DNA from: Pseudomonadota bacterium
GTDB lineage: Bacteria > Pseudomonadota > Gammaproteobacteria > Berkiellales > Berkiellaceae
Direction: 5' to 3'
NCBI GenBank assembly: GCA_018241965.1
Contig: JAFECS010000012.1
Coordinates: 1-64,000, forward strand
Length of the DNA stretch: 64,000 bases
Shown: positions 18,730 to 25,918 of the stretch, in pieces
Layout of the letters: every line of letters starts with the position of its first letter
Position numbering within the stretch: the first letter of the stretch is position 1
Position numbers and translations under genes: made by a program
Notes under the pieces: model-generated
Told to the model about the DNA's origin: nothing
What the model saw: the letters and a program-made list of their open reading frames with translations, nothing else
The model's database searches: none

Positions 18730-20881
18730 GTCGAAGATTTGTCTCTTCATAGTCTGGTTCTTCGAACGCTCTGCAGGATAGTGTCGCACCACTTGCAAAA
18801 GCTCTCAATAAGTTCCATGCACATAGTCCAGCACCTGATTGTGGTTTGCAAAGCAAGCTTGCATCATCACCGTACTCTTGAGTCGTAAGATTATCATGTT
18901 CTGCTTGAGCAGATTCTTTTGCAATTTGCTCATCATCTGCAACTGTGGGCGCAACCTCTGCTAAATTTTGCTGCGGTTGTGATTCGCCAGGCTGTACTAA
19001 ACAAAAATCATTTACTGATAATCTTGGATCAAGTGCCGATGTCTCTTTAAGGAGAGTTTCTTTGCATCGTTGCATTTCTTCTTGTTGCTTAGCAGATTCA
19101 AGCGTAGGAAATGCATCCGTTAGCGCGCCAATATGAATATCACTTGATTTTGAATGAAGTTGGTCAAAAAAGCGATCAATTTCATCACTTTTAGCTGGAA
19201 AATTATTATTATCAGCATACCAGCAAATCAAAGCGGATAACAATTCCATTTTAATCACATGATCCTTTTGATTGTACTGAATTTTGCACATATTTTCTTT
19301 CATAGAAGTGGCCGAAATATTATCGATTTGCTGCCCCCAACTTCCATTTGGTTTTCTTCTAACTCTCTTAATATATTCGAAAGTTTTTTCAAATAACACT
19401 TTACCAAGCCTATTATTTAAAACCAATTTATAAAATGCATCAATATCACTATGCCATAGTTCATTGTTATCATAGGTTTGTTTGCTAGCCGCCACTTGTT
19501 TTGCAACTTCTTTTAATAATGATCGCCTGTAGGTCATCCATGCATAATCTAGCAGCATATATTTTTTAAAAGCCACCCTGGGGTCAAACATATCGCCAAA
19601 TTCCCATAGTTTCTTTTGTGGGATAGACTTGCGATCAAGATCTTCCATCAGTTTTCTAAAAAGAAAATAACCTTCTTCACCAGGTAAGTCCGCAAGCATG
19701 TACCAAAAACATTGTCCATCTACCTCTTTACTTCCTCGATTATATGCTTTTGCACCTCTATTAAAACGCTCACGCCTTTCATATAACCCTTCATTAAAAT
19801 ATTTTTTCGCAACCACTTCATTAAAATAGGCGTAAAATGCGCTTGGTTCCCTTAAGTCTAAGCCCATAATTACTTTATCAAGGTTAAGTTCCTCATCATT
19901 ATTTCTTGTGTTTTTAAGCTTAGCTAAAACTGGACTAAAGGGTTTTGATTTTACAGCATCAATTGAAGATAAACCGATATAGCCATCAATATCTTCTACG
20001 TAACTTTCATATCGTTTTATCTGTTTACTGGCACTTAAAATAAAACGTAAATTTTTCAACAAAATATTTCTTCTTTCGTTACATTCATTCTTTTTACTCT
20101 CATCAAGTTTATTATATTCTTGCTCAGTTAAAACATGAGCAGGACAACAAGAGCTTAGTTGCTGATTATATTCTTTGTAAACCGGGTGCTCACTAAGATT
20201 AGGAGGCAGATCGCCACGCATAGCATAAATCTCACCCAGAAGTTCAGAAGCCGCATTTAATAAATTTACTTGCTTGGTGATTAAATAGTTTTTTACCAAT
20301 GCTAGATCTTGCTTATAAATACTTAATAGTGCTTCCAAATTATCTGCTTCTGGCTTTGAAAGCTTTTTATAATTATTGTGAAGTCTTTCATACATTTGTT
20401 TTGCAAATTCATCTACCTCTGAGTGCAAGTCATTTGTGTGATAGCGTAGGTATAATTTTAATGCTTTTAATTGTTTAATATAAAATCCATGGATTAAAGA
20501 GGCTAAATCTGAACCATATAGCTTTTCCATTTGATGATTGCATTGATATTGATCCTTAGAAAATTCCATCTCAATCTCACCTATTTGTGAGTTTTGAAAT
20601 GGCTTAAGCGCGCCTTGAAGTGTTTCTCCCAAATGAGTCGCTTCCTCAAATCTTTCTTTCAATGAATTGGCTGCCTTTCCCAATGGTTTGGTTATTAAAC
20701 TTTTCGCTTGATTCAGTAAAGGACTGGGATTAAGTTCCTTCTTAATGCTATCAACTATTTGTTCAAATTGATTTAATGACATAGGGGTTCTAACAATTGC
20801 TAAACTAGCATATTCAGGAAAAAGCGCTTTAAGGGTATCAACCTTTGTACGTTGATTAGCACTTGGGCCAACGTTAGACAT
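18716..20881 (-). CDS. Large unknown protein, candidate effector
   Basis: Not recognised. I choose ATG 20881 (MSNVGPSANQ) because AAGAAGGTGT lies just upstream; a longer frame to 20944 lacks such a site. About 721 residues, mostly hydrophilic and helical, with many Lys/Glu/Leu and no signal peptide or clear transmembrane segment. The C-terminal 40 residues are Cys/Ala-rich then acidic (FEEPDYEETNLRLKPH), which could fit the glutamate-rich C-terminal signal of Dot/Icm substrates. No catalytic motif was spotted. It lies at the head of an accessory island and is convergent with the oxidase operon. The effector idea is inference only. Confidence 0.75.
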   Translation of the reverse strand: MSNVGPSANQRTKVDTLKALFPEYASLAIVRTPMSLNQFEQIVDSIKKELNPSPLLNQAKSLITKPLGKAANSLKERFEEATHLGETLQGALKPFQNSQIGEIEMEFSKDQYQCNHQMEKLYGSDLASLIHGFYIKQLKALKLYLRYHTNDLHSEVDEFAKQMYERLHNNYKKLSKPEADNLEALLSIYKQDLALVKNYLITKQVNLLNAASELLGEIYAMRGDLPPNLSEHPVYKEYNQQLSSCCPAHVLTEQEYNKLDESKKNECNERRNILLKNLRFILSASKQIKRYESYVEDIDGYIGLSSIDAVKSKPFSPVLAKLKNTRNNDEELNLDKVIMGLDLREPSAFYAYFNEVVAKKYFNEGLYERRERFNRGAKAYNRGSKEVDGQCFWYMLADLPGEEGYFLFRKLMEDLDRKSIPQKKLWEFGDMFDPRVAFKKYMLLDYAWMTYRRSLLKEVAKQVAASKQTYDNNELWHSDIDAFYKLVLNNRLGKVLFEKTFEYIKRVRRKPNGSWGQQIDNISATSMKENMCKIQYNQKDHVIKMELLSALICWYADNNNFPAKSDEIDRFFDQLHSKSSDIHIGALTDAFPTLESAKQQEEMQRCKETLLKETSALDPRLSVNDFCLVQPGESQPQQNLAEVAPTVADDEQIAKESAQAEHDNLTTQEYGDDASLLCKPQSGAGLCAWNLLRAFASGATLSCRAFEEPDYEETNLRLKPH

Positions 20882-21127
20882 ATACACCTTCTTAAATTTA
20901 GGCAAAATGAAAAATGCTGGCTCTACTGTAACATGTGTGAACACTCACTTTAAATGCTCGGGAGAGGAGTTAAGACAAACTGCTAAAAATGAAGGATAAA
21001 AGTGATGAAATCAGCCAATTCAATTCCGAAGTACAATTTAGAAAGGTGTAATGACAACAAAATAGTAAGCCTTTGTGCAGGGATATTTAAATGATTAGAA
21101 ACACCCACAATAACTTGTAGGTCAAAC

Positions 21128-21310
21128 TTATCCTGTCTTTCTCTTAATCCTATTCCACAACAACCGATGCGCATTGTTGGCGTAAGCCGCAGCAAATGCG
21201 CCTATCACACACGCTAAAATTTTATGTTTATAATCCATACCTGGGAAAACCGATTCGCATAGCACCCAAGTGCTTATCCAGGCGAAGAGGGTGAGTTGAA
21301 GAATGTTCAT
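21128..21310 (-). CDS. Small two-helix membrane protein, probable bacteriocin immunity protein
   Basis: Start placed at ATG 21310 (MNILQLTLFAWIST) because AGGAGATCTT directly precedes it; a longer frame upstream has no comparable site. 60 residues with two hydrophobic segments (about 3-20 and 32-50) and a strongly basic end (RLLWNRIKRKTG). It sits immediately downstream of two double-glycine-leader peptide genes on the same strand. Small basic-tailed membrane proteins in that position are commonly immunity proteins, hence the call; there is no sequence-level family identification. Confidence 0.65.
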   Translation of the reverse strand: MNILQLTLFAWISTWVLCESVFPGMDYKHKILACVIGAFAAAYANNAHRLLWNRIKRKTG

Positions 21311-21344
21311 AAGATCTCCTAAGCTTATCTCTTGTCTCATTGCC

Positions 21345-21366
21345 CCTCTACCGCAAGCGGTAGAGG
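21345..21366. other. Perfect hairpin between peptide 2 and immunity gene
   Basis: CCTCTACCGC (21345-21354) and GCGGTAGAGG (21357-21366) are perfect reverse complements, 10 pairs with a minimal AA spacer. It lies in the 88-base gap between the second peptide gene and the small membrane protein. There is no T-run, so an RNA processing or stability element is likelier than a terminator. Confidence 0.55.
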
Positions 21367-21398
21367 CAATATATGCTCGCTTTGCTGGCATGGAAGAA

Positions 21399-21590
21399 TC
21401 AAGTTTCTTGCCTCAACTCATTCAAATTATTCACCCCTTCTGATATCACCATCCCCGACAACGCAATCCCAACACCTACCGGCCCTCCGGTAACAAATCC
21501 CACAACAATGCCTGAGATCACCGTTCCTAAATTTAAATGAATGCCACCGTTCACTGCTTGGCATTCTGATTTGTTTAAGATTTTAGACAT
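21399..21590 (-). CDS. Double-glycine-leader bacteriocin-like peptide 2
   Basis: A 63-residue precursor with leader MSKILNKSECQAVNGG ending in Gly-Gly, the cleavage signal for peptidase-containing ABC transporters. The predicted 47-residue core starts IHLNLG and contains GIVVGFVTGGPVGVGIALSG, a glycine-rich hydrophobic helix with GxxxG spacings as in pore-forming class II bacteriocins and microcins. A GGAG ribosome-binding site is just upstream. It is 45 bases downstream of peptide 1. No processing transporter is in the window, so export would need genes elsewhere. Confidence 0.78.
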   Translation of the reverse strand: MSKILNKSECQAVNGGIHLNLGTVISGIVVGFVTGGPVGVGIALSGMVISEGVNNLNELRQET

Positions 21591-21635
21591 ATAAACTCCA
21601 TTTTTTGTTGATTAAAATTCTTTTTCAGATCTAAA

Positions 21636-21791
21636 TTACGCTTGAATTCCTGGAAAATAATCGCACAAGGTTGGGATGATAATGGTATAAAATTTCTCAA
21701 AACCAATGGGACAAATTTCTGGCAATTCACTAGTGATTTCCATTGCACCCCCTACTACTTGCTGTGTTTGTTCTAATGTTATTTCTTGCAT
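21636..21791 (-). CDS. Double-glycine-leader bacteriocin-like peptide 1
   Basis: Start at ATG 21791 with an AGGAG site seven bases upstream, giving 51 residues; a longer upstream frame reads through the hairpin array and is not credible. Leader MQEITLEQTQQVVGG closely fits the classical LeuElx-type leader ending in Val-Gly-Gly. The predicted 36-residue core is acidic then hydrophobic (IGFEKFYTIIIPTLC) with two cysteines that could form a disulfide. Together with peptide 2 it may form a two-component bacteriocin. Too short for a homology claim; the leader pattern and context support it. Confidence 0.75.
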   Translation of the reverse strand: MQEITLEQTQQVVGGAMEITSELPEICPIGFEKFYTIIIPTLCDYFPGIQA

Positions 21792-21826
21792 GTTGGCTCC
21801 TGTTGTTTTAGATAAAATCCTTCTGT

Positions 21827-22100
21827 GCGCGAATACGCGCCTCTTCCCTTTACAAGGGAAGATCATTTATTCGCTTCCGCCTTCGCTAAGAAGCTACGGC
21901 GGACAAGTCGCTCATTAAGAGCGATCCTAGCGTTCACGAAGTGAACAAAATATCTTCCCTTGTAAAGGGAAGTTCATTTATTCGCTTCCGCCTTCGCTAA
22001 GAAGCTACGGCGGACAAGTCGCTCATTAAGAGCGATCCTAACGTTCACGAAGTGAACAAAATATCTTCCCTTGTAAAGGGAAGAGGCCCGCCTTGCGGGC
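21827..22100. repeat. Array of perfect DNA hairpins with two tandem 111-bp units
   Basis: Two tandem copies of a unit of about 111 bases (21863-21973 and 21974-22083) are nearly identical, with one clear difference (CCTAGCG/CCTAACG). Each unit contains CCGCC...GGCGG, TCGCTC-attaa-GAGCGA, GTTCAC-gaa-GTGAAC and CTTCCCTT-gta-AAGGGAAG stems. Additional stems flank the pair: GCGCG-aata-CGCGC (21827-21840), CTTCCCTTTACAAGGGAAG (21843-21861) and GCCCGC-ctt-GCGGGC (22086-22100). The array fills the space between the regulator stop and the first peptide gene, and would lie in a common transcript as a chain of hairpins. Confidence 0.8.
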
Positions 22101-22127
22101 ACAGATGGATTTCCTCTCGATCCACTC

Positions 22128-22610
22128 TCAATTCTTCAATAAATTCAAACTCACTAACCCTCTCCCTTTCCTCCTCGGTAAAACCACCCCTTGCACCTGA
22201 TCGCGCCGAAGCTTGTCACACTGAAGTAATACCGAAAGCGGACGAAGCGTAGGCGGATGATATGCGCGCGGCAGCAATACTTTCATCTGCCGCATCTCCT
22301 TTATCATTTCTGGCAAAGGTTGCGCATACCAAATAGGAATATTGCCTTGTAAAAACCCCATGGTTCTTAAACGAAAGAGACATCGATGAATTAAATAAGG
22401 CGGTTTATTCAACGTAGTTGAGATTTGTTCATAAGAAAATGAACAGGTTAATTGATGTTGATTGGCGCATTGGCTAGCAAGCCAGCACCACAAATACTTT
22501 TCATCATCATTTAGCAAAGAATGATTCATGATTTCTTTTAGGTGTACAAACCAGGTGCATGAGCATAGGTTTGCCGCACAAACAACAGGCAAAGCAAGTC
22601 CGTCTAGCAT
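22128..22610 (-). CDS. Putative winged-helix/HTH regulator of the bacteriocin-like locus
   Basis: Start chosen at ATG 22610 with GGAAG six bases upstream; ATG 22529 (MNHSLLNDDEKYLW) is an alternative. About 160 residues. The middle (LNDDEKYLWCWLASQC... SFSYEQISTTLNKPPYLIHRCLFRLRTMGFLQ) reads like a replication-initiator or MarR-like winged helix: a tri-helical region with S-Y-E-Q-I-S-x-x-L-N as turn and an R-x-L-x-x-x-G-F-L wing start. The C-terminal part is basic (RRKGRGLVSLNLLKN). It precedes the peptide genes on the same strand, so a regulatory role is plausible. Family not recognised with certainty. Confidence 0.6.
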   Translation of the reverse strand: MLDGLALPVVCAANLCSCTWFVHLKEIMNHSLLNDDEKYLWCWLASQCANQHQLTCSFSYEQISTTLNKPPYLIHRCLFRLRTMGFLQGNIPIWYAQPLPEMIKEMRQMKVLLPRAYHPPTLRPLSVLLQCDKLRRDQVQGVVLPRRKGRGLVSLNLLKN

Positions 22611-22648
22611 AAAAAACTTCCTAGATTTGGTCAGCAGATAAACCAAAA

Positions 22649-22675
22649 TTAACAAAAAGAGGTACTTTTTGTTAA
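22649..22675. promoter_or_regulatory. Perfect 11-bp inverted repeat upstream of the regulator
   Basis: TTAACAAAAAG (22649-22659) and CTTTTTGTTAA (22665-22675) are perfect reverse complements around a five-base spacer, about 40 bases upstream of the regulator start. The size and position suit an operator for autoregulation. It is AT-rich, so chance similarity in this background cannot be excluded. Confidence 0.45.
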
Positions 22676-22875
22676 AAAATTGTTTAAAAACTGCTAGTTA
22701 GGTCTTTGCAAGACTTGTAGATAACAAAGAATGATTTAAAATGCGCTTAGTCATGGGTGAAAACTCCGAATAAGTTTTTGCTTGTGATTAGTCCCTCAAG
22801 AATGCTAGTTACATTTTTGGGGGACGTTAGCGTGTAGGTTAGCGTATCTAATTCTTGTTGTAAACAATTCTTTGT

Positions 22876-22995
22876 TTAATTTAGCTTAAATAATTCCTTA
22901 CAAAATTTATCTATCCATAATTTTTTTTCATCTTCATCCAGTTCCATTTTATTTAGCATCTCAACCAGTAATTCTCGCGCCCTTTTTGAAATTAT
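22876..22995 (-). pseudogene. Possible gene remnant (short charged frame without start)
   Basis: A leftward frame of about 39 codons bounded by stops reads ISKRARELLVEMLNKMELD followed by a charged segment (DEKKLWIDKFCKELFKLN). It looks protein-like and amphipathic, but has no ATG until its middle (22959) and no clear ribosome-binding site. It may be the decayed C-terminus of a gene, or coincidence. Confidence 0.25.
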
Positions 22996-23005
22996 TTATC
23001 CGTCG

Positions 23006-23647
23006 CTACTGCAAAGGAAATAATAAAGATAAAATCCAATCAAATAATCTTCTTATTTCCGGCCGCAATGATATTATTAAAGCCAATAGCGCAATTAAAA
23101 AAGAATAGTTTGAAATTTTTTTACTATTTTCAGAAGTAATATTAGCCTCAATCGGTAGTAACTTAGTTTCGCACTCATTCACTTTTTGAGTTAAAATTGG
23201 AGATAATAACGTATCAAAATTTAATTCTGTTAACATATTTTCAACTTGTTGGGTATTTTGGGTATTATTGGAGCTTGCCAGCATTACTTGTTCTCTAAGA
23301 GTTACATTCGCAAAATCAATAGCCTCTTTGGCAAGAGAATTCATCAAATAATGGATGTCATCTGAATTAAGCGCTGCTTTGTTATTTTTTACATAAGAAT
23401 TTATTCCAGTAGAAATAATATCATAAATCTCGCCAAGATGTTTAAGAATAAGGTCACGTGATTGAACAGCATGTCTTCCGCTTCCTAACATTCCAACAGC
23501 AGCATTAGCATTGCCCAATCCTCTAATTTTCTCAGGAAGTTCAGCGTTCTTTCCTTGGATAGCATTGCTAATGGAAGAATGTATTTTTTTACTTATTCGT
23601 TTTATTTTAAATTTTAAAATACACACTATTCTCTCCATAATTTTCAT
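23006..23647 (-). CDS. Unknown protein with C-terminal membrane segments
   Basis: Not recognised. About 213 residues: a very basic N-terminus (KFKIKRISKKIHSSIS), a helical polar middle, and two hydrophobic stretches at the C-terminus (YSFLIALLALIISL and LFDWILSLLFPL) that would anchor it like a tail-anchored protein. No signal peptide. M1 or M4 could be the start. It lies in the accessory island between the bacteriocin-like locus and the SNARE-like gene, with AT-rich codon use. A host-membrane-targeted effector is conceivable but unsupported by any motif. Confidence 0.6.
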   Translation of the reverse strand: MKIMERIVCILKFKIKRISKKIHSSISNAIQGKNAELPEKIRGLGNANAAVGMLGSGRHAVQSRDLILKHLGEIYDIISTGINSYVKNNKAALNSDDIHYLMNSLAKEAIDFANVTLREQVMLASSNNTQNTQQVENMLTELNFDTLLSPILTQKVNECETKLLPIEANITSENSKKISNYSFLIALLALIISLRPEIRRLFDWILSLLFPLQ

Positions 23648-23816
23648 CTTTAAATTTATACATGTAGTAAACTATCTAGACTTATTTTTCAATTTTCCTC
23701 TAATCAAATCTGATCAGCTAACAGGCTAGTAACACTGGACTAAGGCTTGAATCATTGACATTCTCTATTTAAATCTCAAAACCTTTAAACACATCCCCAT
23801 CGTTTTAATACTAAAC

Positions 23817-24122
23817 TTAGTCTTTTTTGGTTTGTTTATCGTCTTTTAATTTCAAATAAAGTACGAGTAAACTATCAAGTAGTGCTCCAGCTATTTCGAT
23901 AGGTCGATTATCTTTTTCTATTTGTTTATAAAAAATAGCTTTAACTTGTTTTATATCTGAAAGAAATGGTAGTATTTTATTTAAATTTTCAACTTTATGT
24001 TCATAGCAAGCGACTTCAAACAGTTTTAGAAATAGATCCTGGTTATCTGTATTTTTTGCTTCTTCAAAATACGAATCCCAATCCTCGGCAATGTCATGAA
24101 GTTCATCTGTATTCAACGCCAT
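23817..24122 (-). CDS. Small acidic unknown protein
   Basis: Start taken at ATG 24122 (MALNTDELHDIAEDWDS), preceded by a GTGGGA stretch; a GTG at 24134 would add four residues. 101 residues, acidic and helical at the N-terminus, with an ILPFLSDIKQVKAIFYKQIE centre and a lysine-rich end (LKLKDDKQTKKD). No family recognised and no membrane segment. It is isolated within the accessory island by AT-rich gaps on both sides. Confidence 0.55.
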   Translation of the reverse strand: MALNTDELHDIAEDWDSYFEEAKNTDNQDLFLKLFEVACYEHKVENLNKILPFLSDIKQVKAIFYKQIEKDNRPIEIAGALLDSLLVLYLKLKDDKQTKKD

Positions 24123-24134
24123 TGTGAATCCCAC

Positions 24135-24701
24135 TGCCTAATATTTAATTTATTTTCTCATAGTTATTATTGACCTATGCACAATCAGAAAGTATACGCT
24201 TGTAAATTTCTTACTGTTTTTTTGGTAATATCATTTAATAAAGGAATGTGTTTGATTTTAGGTCGCTTCGAAGGGCAAAGAGAGAAATCTTGCGCCCCTT
24301 CCGGGCTGAGGAATCAATACATAATTTAAAAGGAGTTTCTTATCCCCTCTCCCCTTGCGGGAGAGGGTTAGGGTGAGGGGTATCTTAATCTGTAGCAATT
24401 TTAAGAAACAATATAATTAAGATTATTTTGACACCCCTCATCCCCACCTTCTCCCGCAAGGGGAGAAGGGGTAAGAGCATCGTTATACTTAATATTATTC
24501 AAAGTAAAACCATAATTTTTAAGATATTTTCTTCAAATTATGTGTCGATTCCTCAGGGTTAGGGTGAGGGGTATCTTAAAGATTATTTTGATACCCCTCA
24601 TCCCCGCCTTCTCCCACAAGGGGAGAAGGGGTAAGAGCATCGATGTGCTTAATATGATTCAAATTAAAAACGTTTCTTTTAAGATCTATAATTCTATTAT
24701 C
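24135..24701. other. Intergenic region holding a REP-like repeat block
   Basis: A 567-base gap between the 101-residue gene and the SNARE-like gene. The first 170 bases show nothing I recognise; 24307-24650 is filled by the C/T-rich palindromic repeats described separately. No coding frame is convincing. Confidence 0.6.
24307..24650. repeat. REP-like palindromic repeat block with terminal inverted repeats
   Basis: Contains stems of the CCCCTCTCCCCTTGCGGGAG and CTTCTCCCGCAAGGGGAGAAG type. Two similar copies of a segment of about 110 bases (roughly 24370-24510 and 24555-24672) share AGGGTGAGGGGTATCTTAA, ACCCCTCATCCCC and GGGGTAAGAGCATCG. The first part is bracketed by inverted sequences, TGAGGAATCAATACATAATT (about 24307) and the complement of TGAGGAATCGACACATAATT (about 24536), two mismatches in about 20. 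This is the look of a non-coding mobile repeat (REP/MITE) inserted and partly duplicated. Confidence 0.7.
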
Positions 24702-25826
24702 TCAATGAGATAATCTTGCAGGCCTTAAACCTACCTCAGCTTGTTCGACTTGACTTTGACGCTCACGATACCCTCGTCGATGCTGACCAAAACTCGGCAA
24801 CATGCTTCGTGTTGGTTCAACATGGATCACTGCTTTGTTTTGAGAGGCAAGTGGTTGATAGGTTTTGCGGGGGGAATGCGAAAAGTGTAAACCGCCGCTA
24901 AAAGATTTTATCCAATCGCCCACGCCAACCACTTTTTCCATGATTTTAGTGGCAAATGTACTTAACCCATAGGTTAATGAACCTGCCAAAACACCAAACA
25001 CCACCATCAACGGCCAAGAATAACCCATGATAAAGCCATACCCTGCCCCTAAAGCCATTCCGCCCATGCCAATAAGAATGGAATTTAAGTGATGATTTTG
25101 CGCTTCTTCAAAACGTTCCAGCTTATGGGCATCTTCATTTAACTTTTGAGTGTCTGTTTTAAGATCGGTGGCTTGATCATTTAATTTATCTAATAATTGT
25201 CCTCTGATAATTAATTGTTCCTCAACTTCCACTTGAGTCTTTTTAAAATCAGCAAGATCCGCCTTGGCTTGATCTAACAAAGCAGCATCTTGTGCGGTTA
25301 AAGTCACAGCCTCTTTTTGTTTAAGCTCTTTTTGCTTAGTCTCATCTTTTTTGAGTACTGGTTTTTTTTCCTTCTTTTTGCCCATGATAATCTCCTTCAA
25401 TTTTTTGAAAGAGGAGTTTACTGTAATTTTCCTAGAAGGGGAATGTGACCACTGCCTTAACGAAAAAGTGTTCAGTTTTTGTTGGATCTCTGACGCTACC
25501 ATACCGATCCCATAGCCTAACAATGCACCTATCCCTGTATAGAGCGCTATGCCAGTCGCAGATAAACTTGCAGCAGATCCTGCTAATAACCCTAAAGCCG
25601 CCCCTATCATCAACAATAACAAAGTGATGTTTTGCCACATCAACTTTCTTTTCAAGGTGGTTGCTTGGCGAACAAATTGATGTGATTGCACTTTAAGCGC
25701 AGTGCTCTTATCTTTTAACACTTCAATTTTTTTTCCGCGCAAAATTGCCAAATCGATGTTATGAACCATTATTTTCTTGGTTTCTTCAAGTTGTTTTTTC
25801 ACCATTTCAATTTTGGCTTTGTGCAT
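24702..25826 (-). CDS. Tandem R-SNARE-like (VAMP-like) double membrane-hairpin protein
   Basis: 374 residues in two repeats. Module 1 has an R-SNARE motif at residues 6-58 with zero-layer Arg30. Counting heptads from it, layers +1 to +8 are I34, L37, S41, L44, S48, F51, A55, L58, then K59-R60-K61, W64 and N66; upstream N23, M20 and I19 also match animal VAMP2. A glycine-rich two-helix hairpin (about 66-111) follows. Module 2 repeats this with Arg208 and +1 to +8 = L212, L215, A219, L222, T226, L229, A233, L236, then a second hairpin (about 247-290). Both modules end with a similar tail (HSPSRK, HSPRK). AGGAGAG precedes ATG 25826. The likely role is mimicry of host vesicle-fusion proteins; secretion is inferred. 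Confidence 0.88.
   Translation of the reverse strand: MHKAKIEMVKKQLEETKKIMVHNIDLAILRGKKIEVLKDKSTALKVQSHQFVRQATTLKRKLMWQNITLLLLMIGAALGLLAGSAASLSATGIALYTGIGALLGYGIGMVASEIQQKLNTFSLRQWSHSPSRKITVNSSFKKLKEIIMGKKKEKKPVLKKDETKQKELKQKEAVTLTAQDAALLDQAKADLADFKKTQVEVEEQLIIRGQLLDKLNDQATDLKTDTQKLNEDAHKLERFEEAQNHHLNSILIGMGGMALGAGYGFIMGYSWPLMVVFGVLAGSLTYGLSTFATKIMEKVVGVGDWIKSFSGGLHFSHSPRKTYQPLASQNKAVIHVEPTRSMLPSFGQHRRGYRERQSQVEQAEVGLRPARLSH
25370..25400 (-). promoter_or_regulatory. Internal ribosome-binding site and start within the SNARE-like gene
   Basis: On the minus strand GAAGGAGATTATC is followed by ATG 25385, in frame at residue 148 (MGKKKEKKPVL). As part of the long frame this ribosome-binding site is itself translated (KLKEII). 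It would allow production of a separate 227-residue protein carrying only the second SNARE module. It suggests that the gene arose by in-frame fusion of two tandem genes. Confidence 0.6.
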
Positions 25827-25918
25827 AATCTCTCCTGCGCGTATTAACAGAAATTATTAATACAGCATCAACATTGAGCTGACCTAACAGTAAAGACTAG
25901 ACGATAAAAGATGTTTTA

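Larger units (their letters stand above)
22611..23005. other. Intergenic region between regulator and 23006-23647 gene
   Basis: AT-rich gap of 395 bases. It contains the inverted repeat at 22649-22675, a short open leftward frame (22876-22995) that may be a gene remnant, and otherwise no recognised gene or RNA. Confidence 0.5.

Noticed and set aside
20983..21195. Leftward 70-codon frame with a hydrophobic C-terminus after the small membrane gene
   Set aside because: Overlaps the immunity candidate in another frame and lacks a ribosome-binding site; a frameshifted extension cannot be excluded but is not supported.
21863..22083. Possible CRISPR array
   Set aside because: Only two tandem units of 111 bp with no unique spacers; it is a direct repeat of hairpins.
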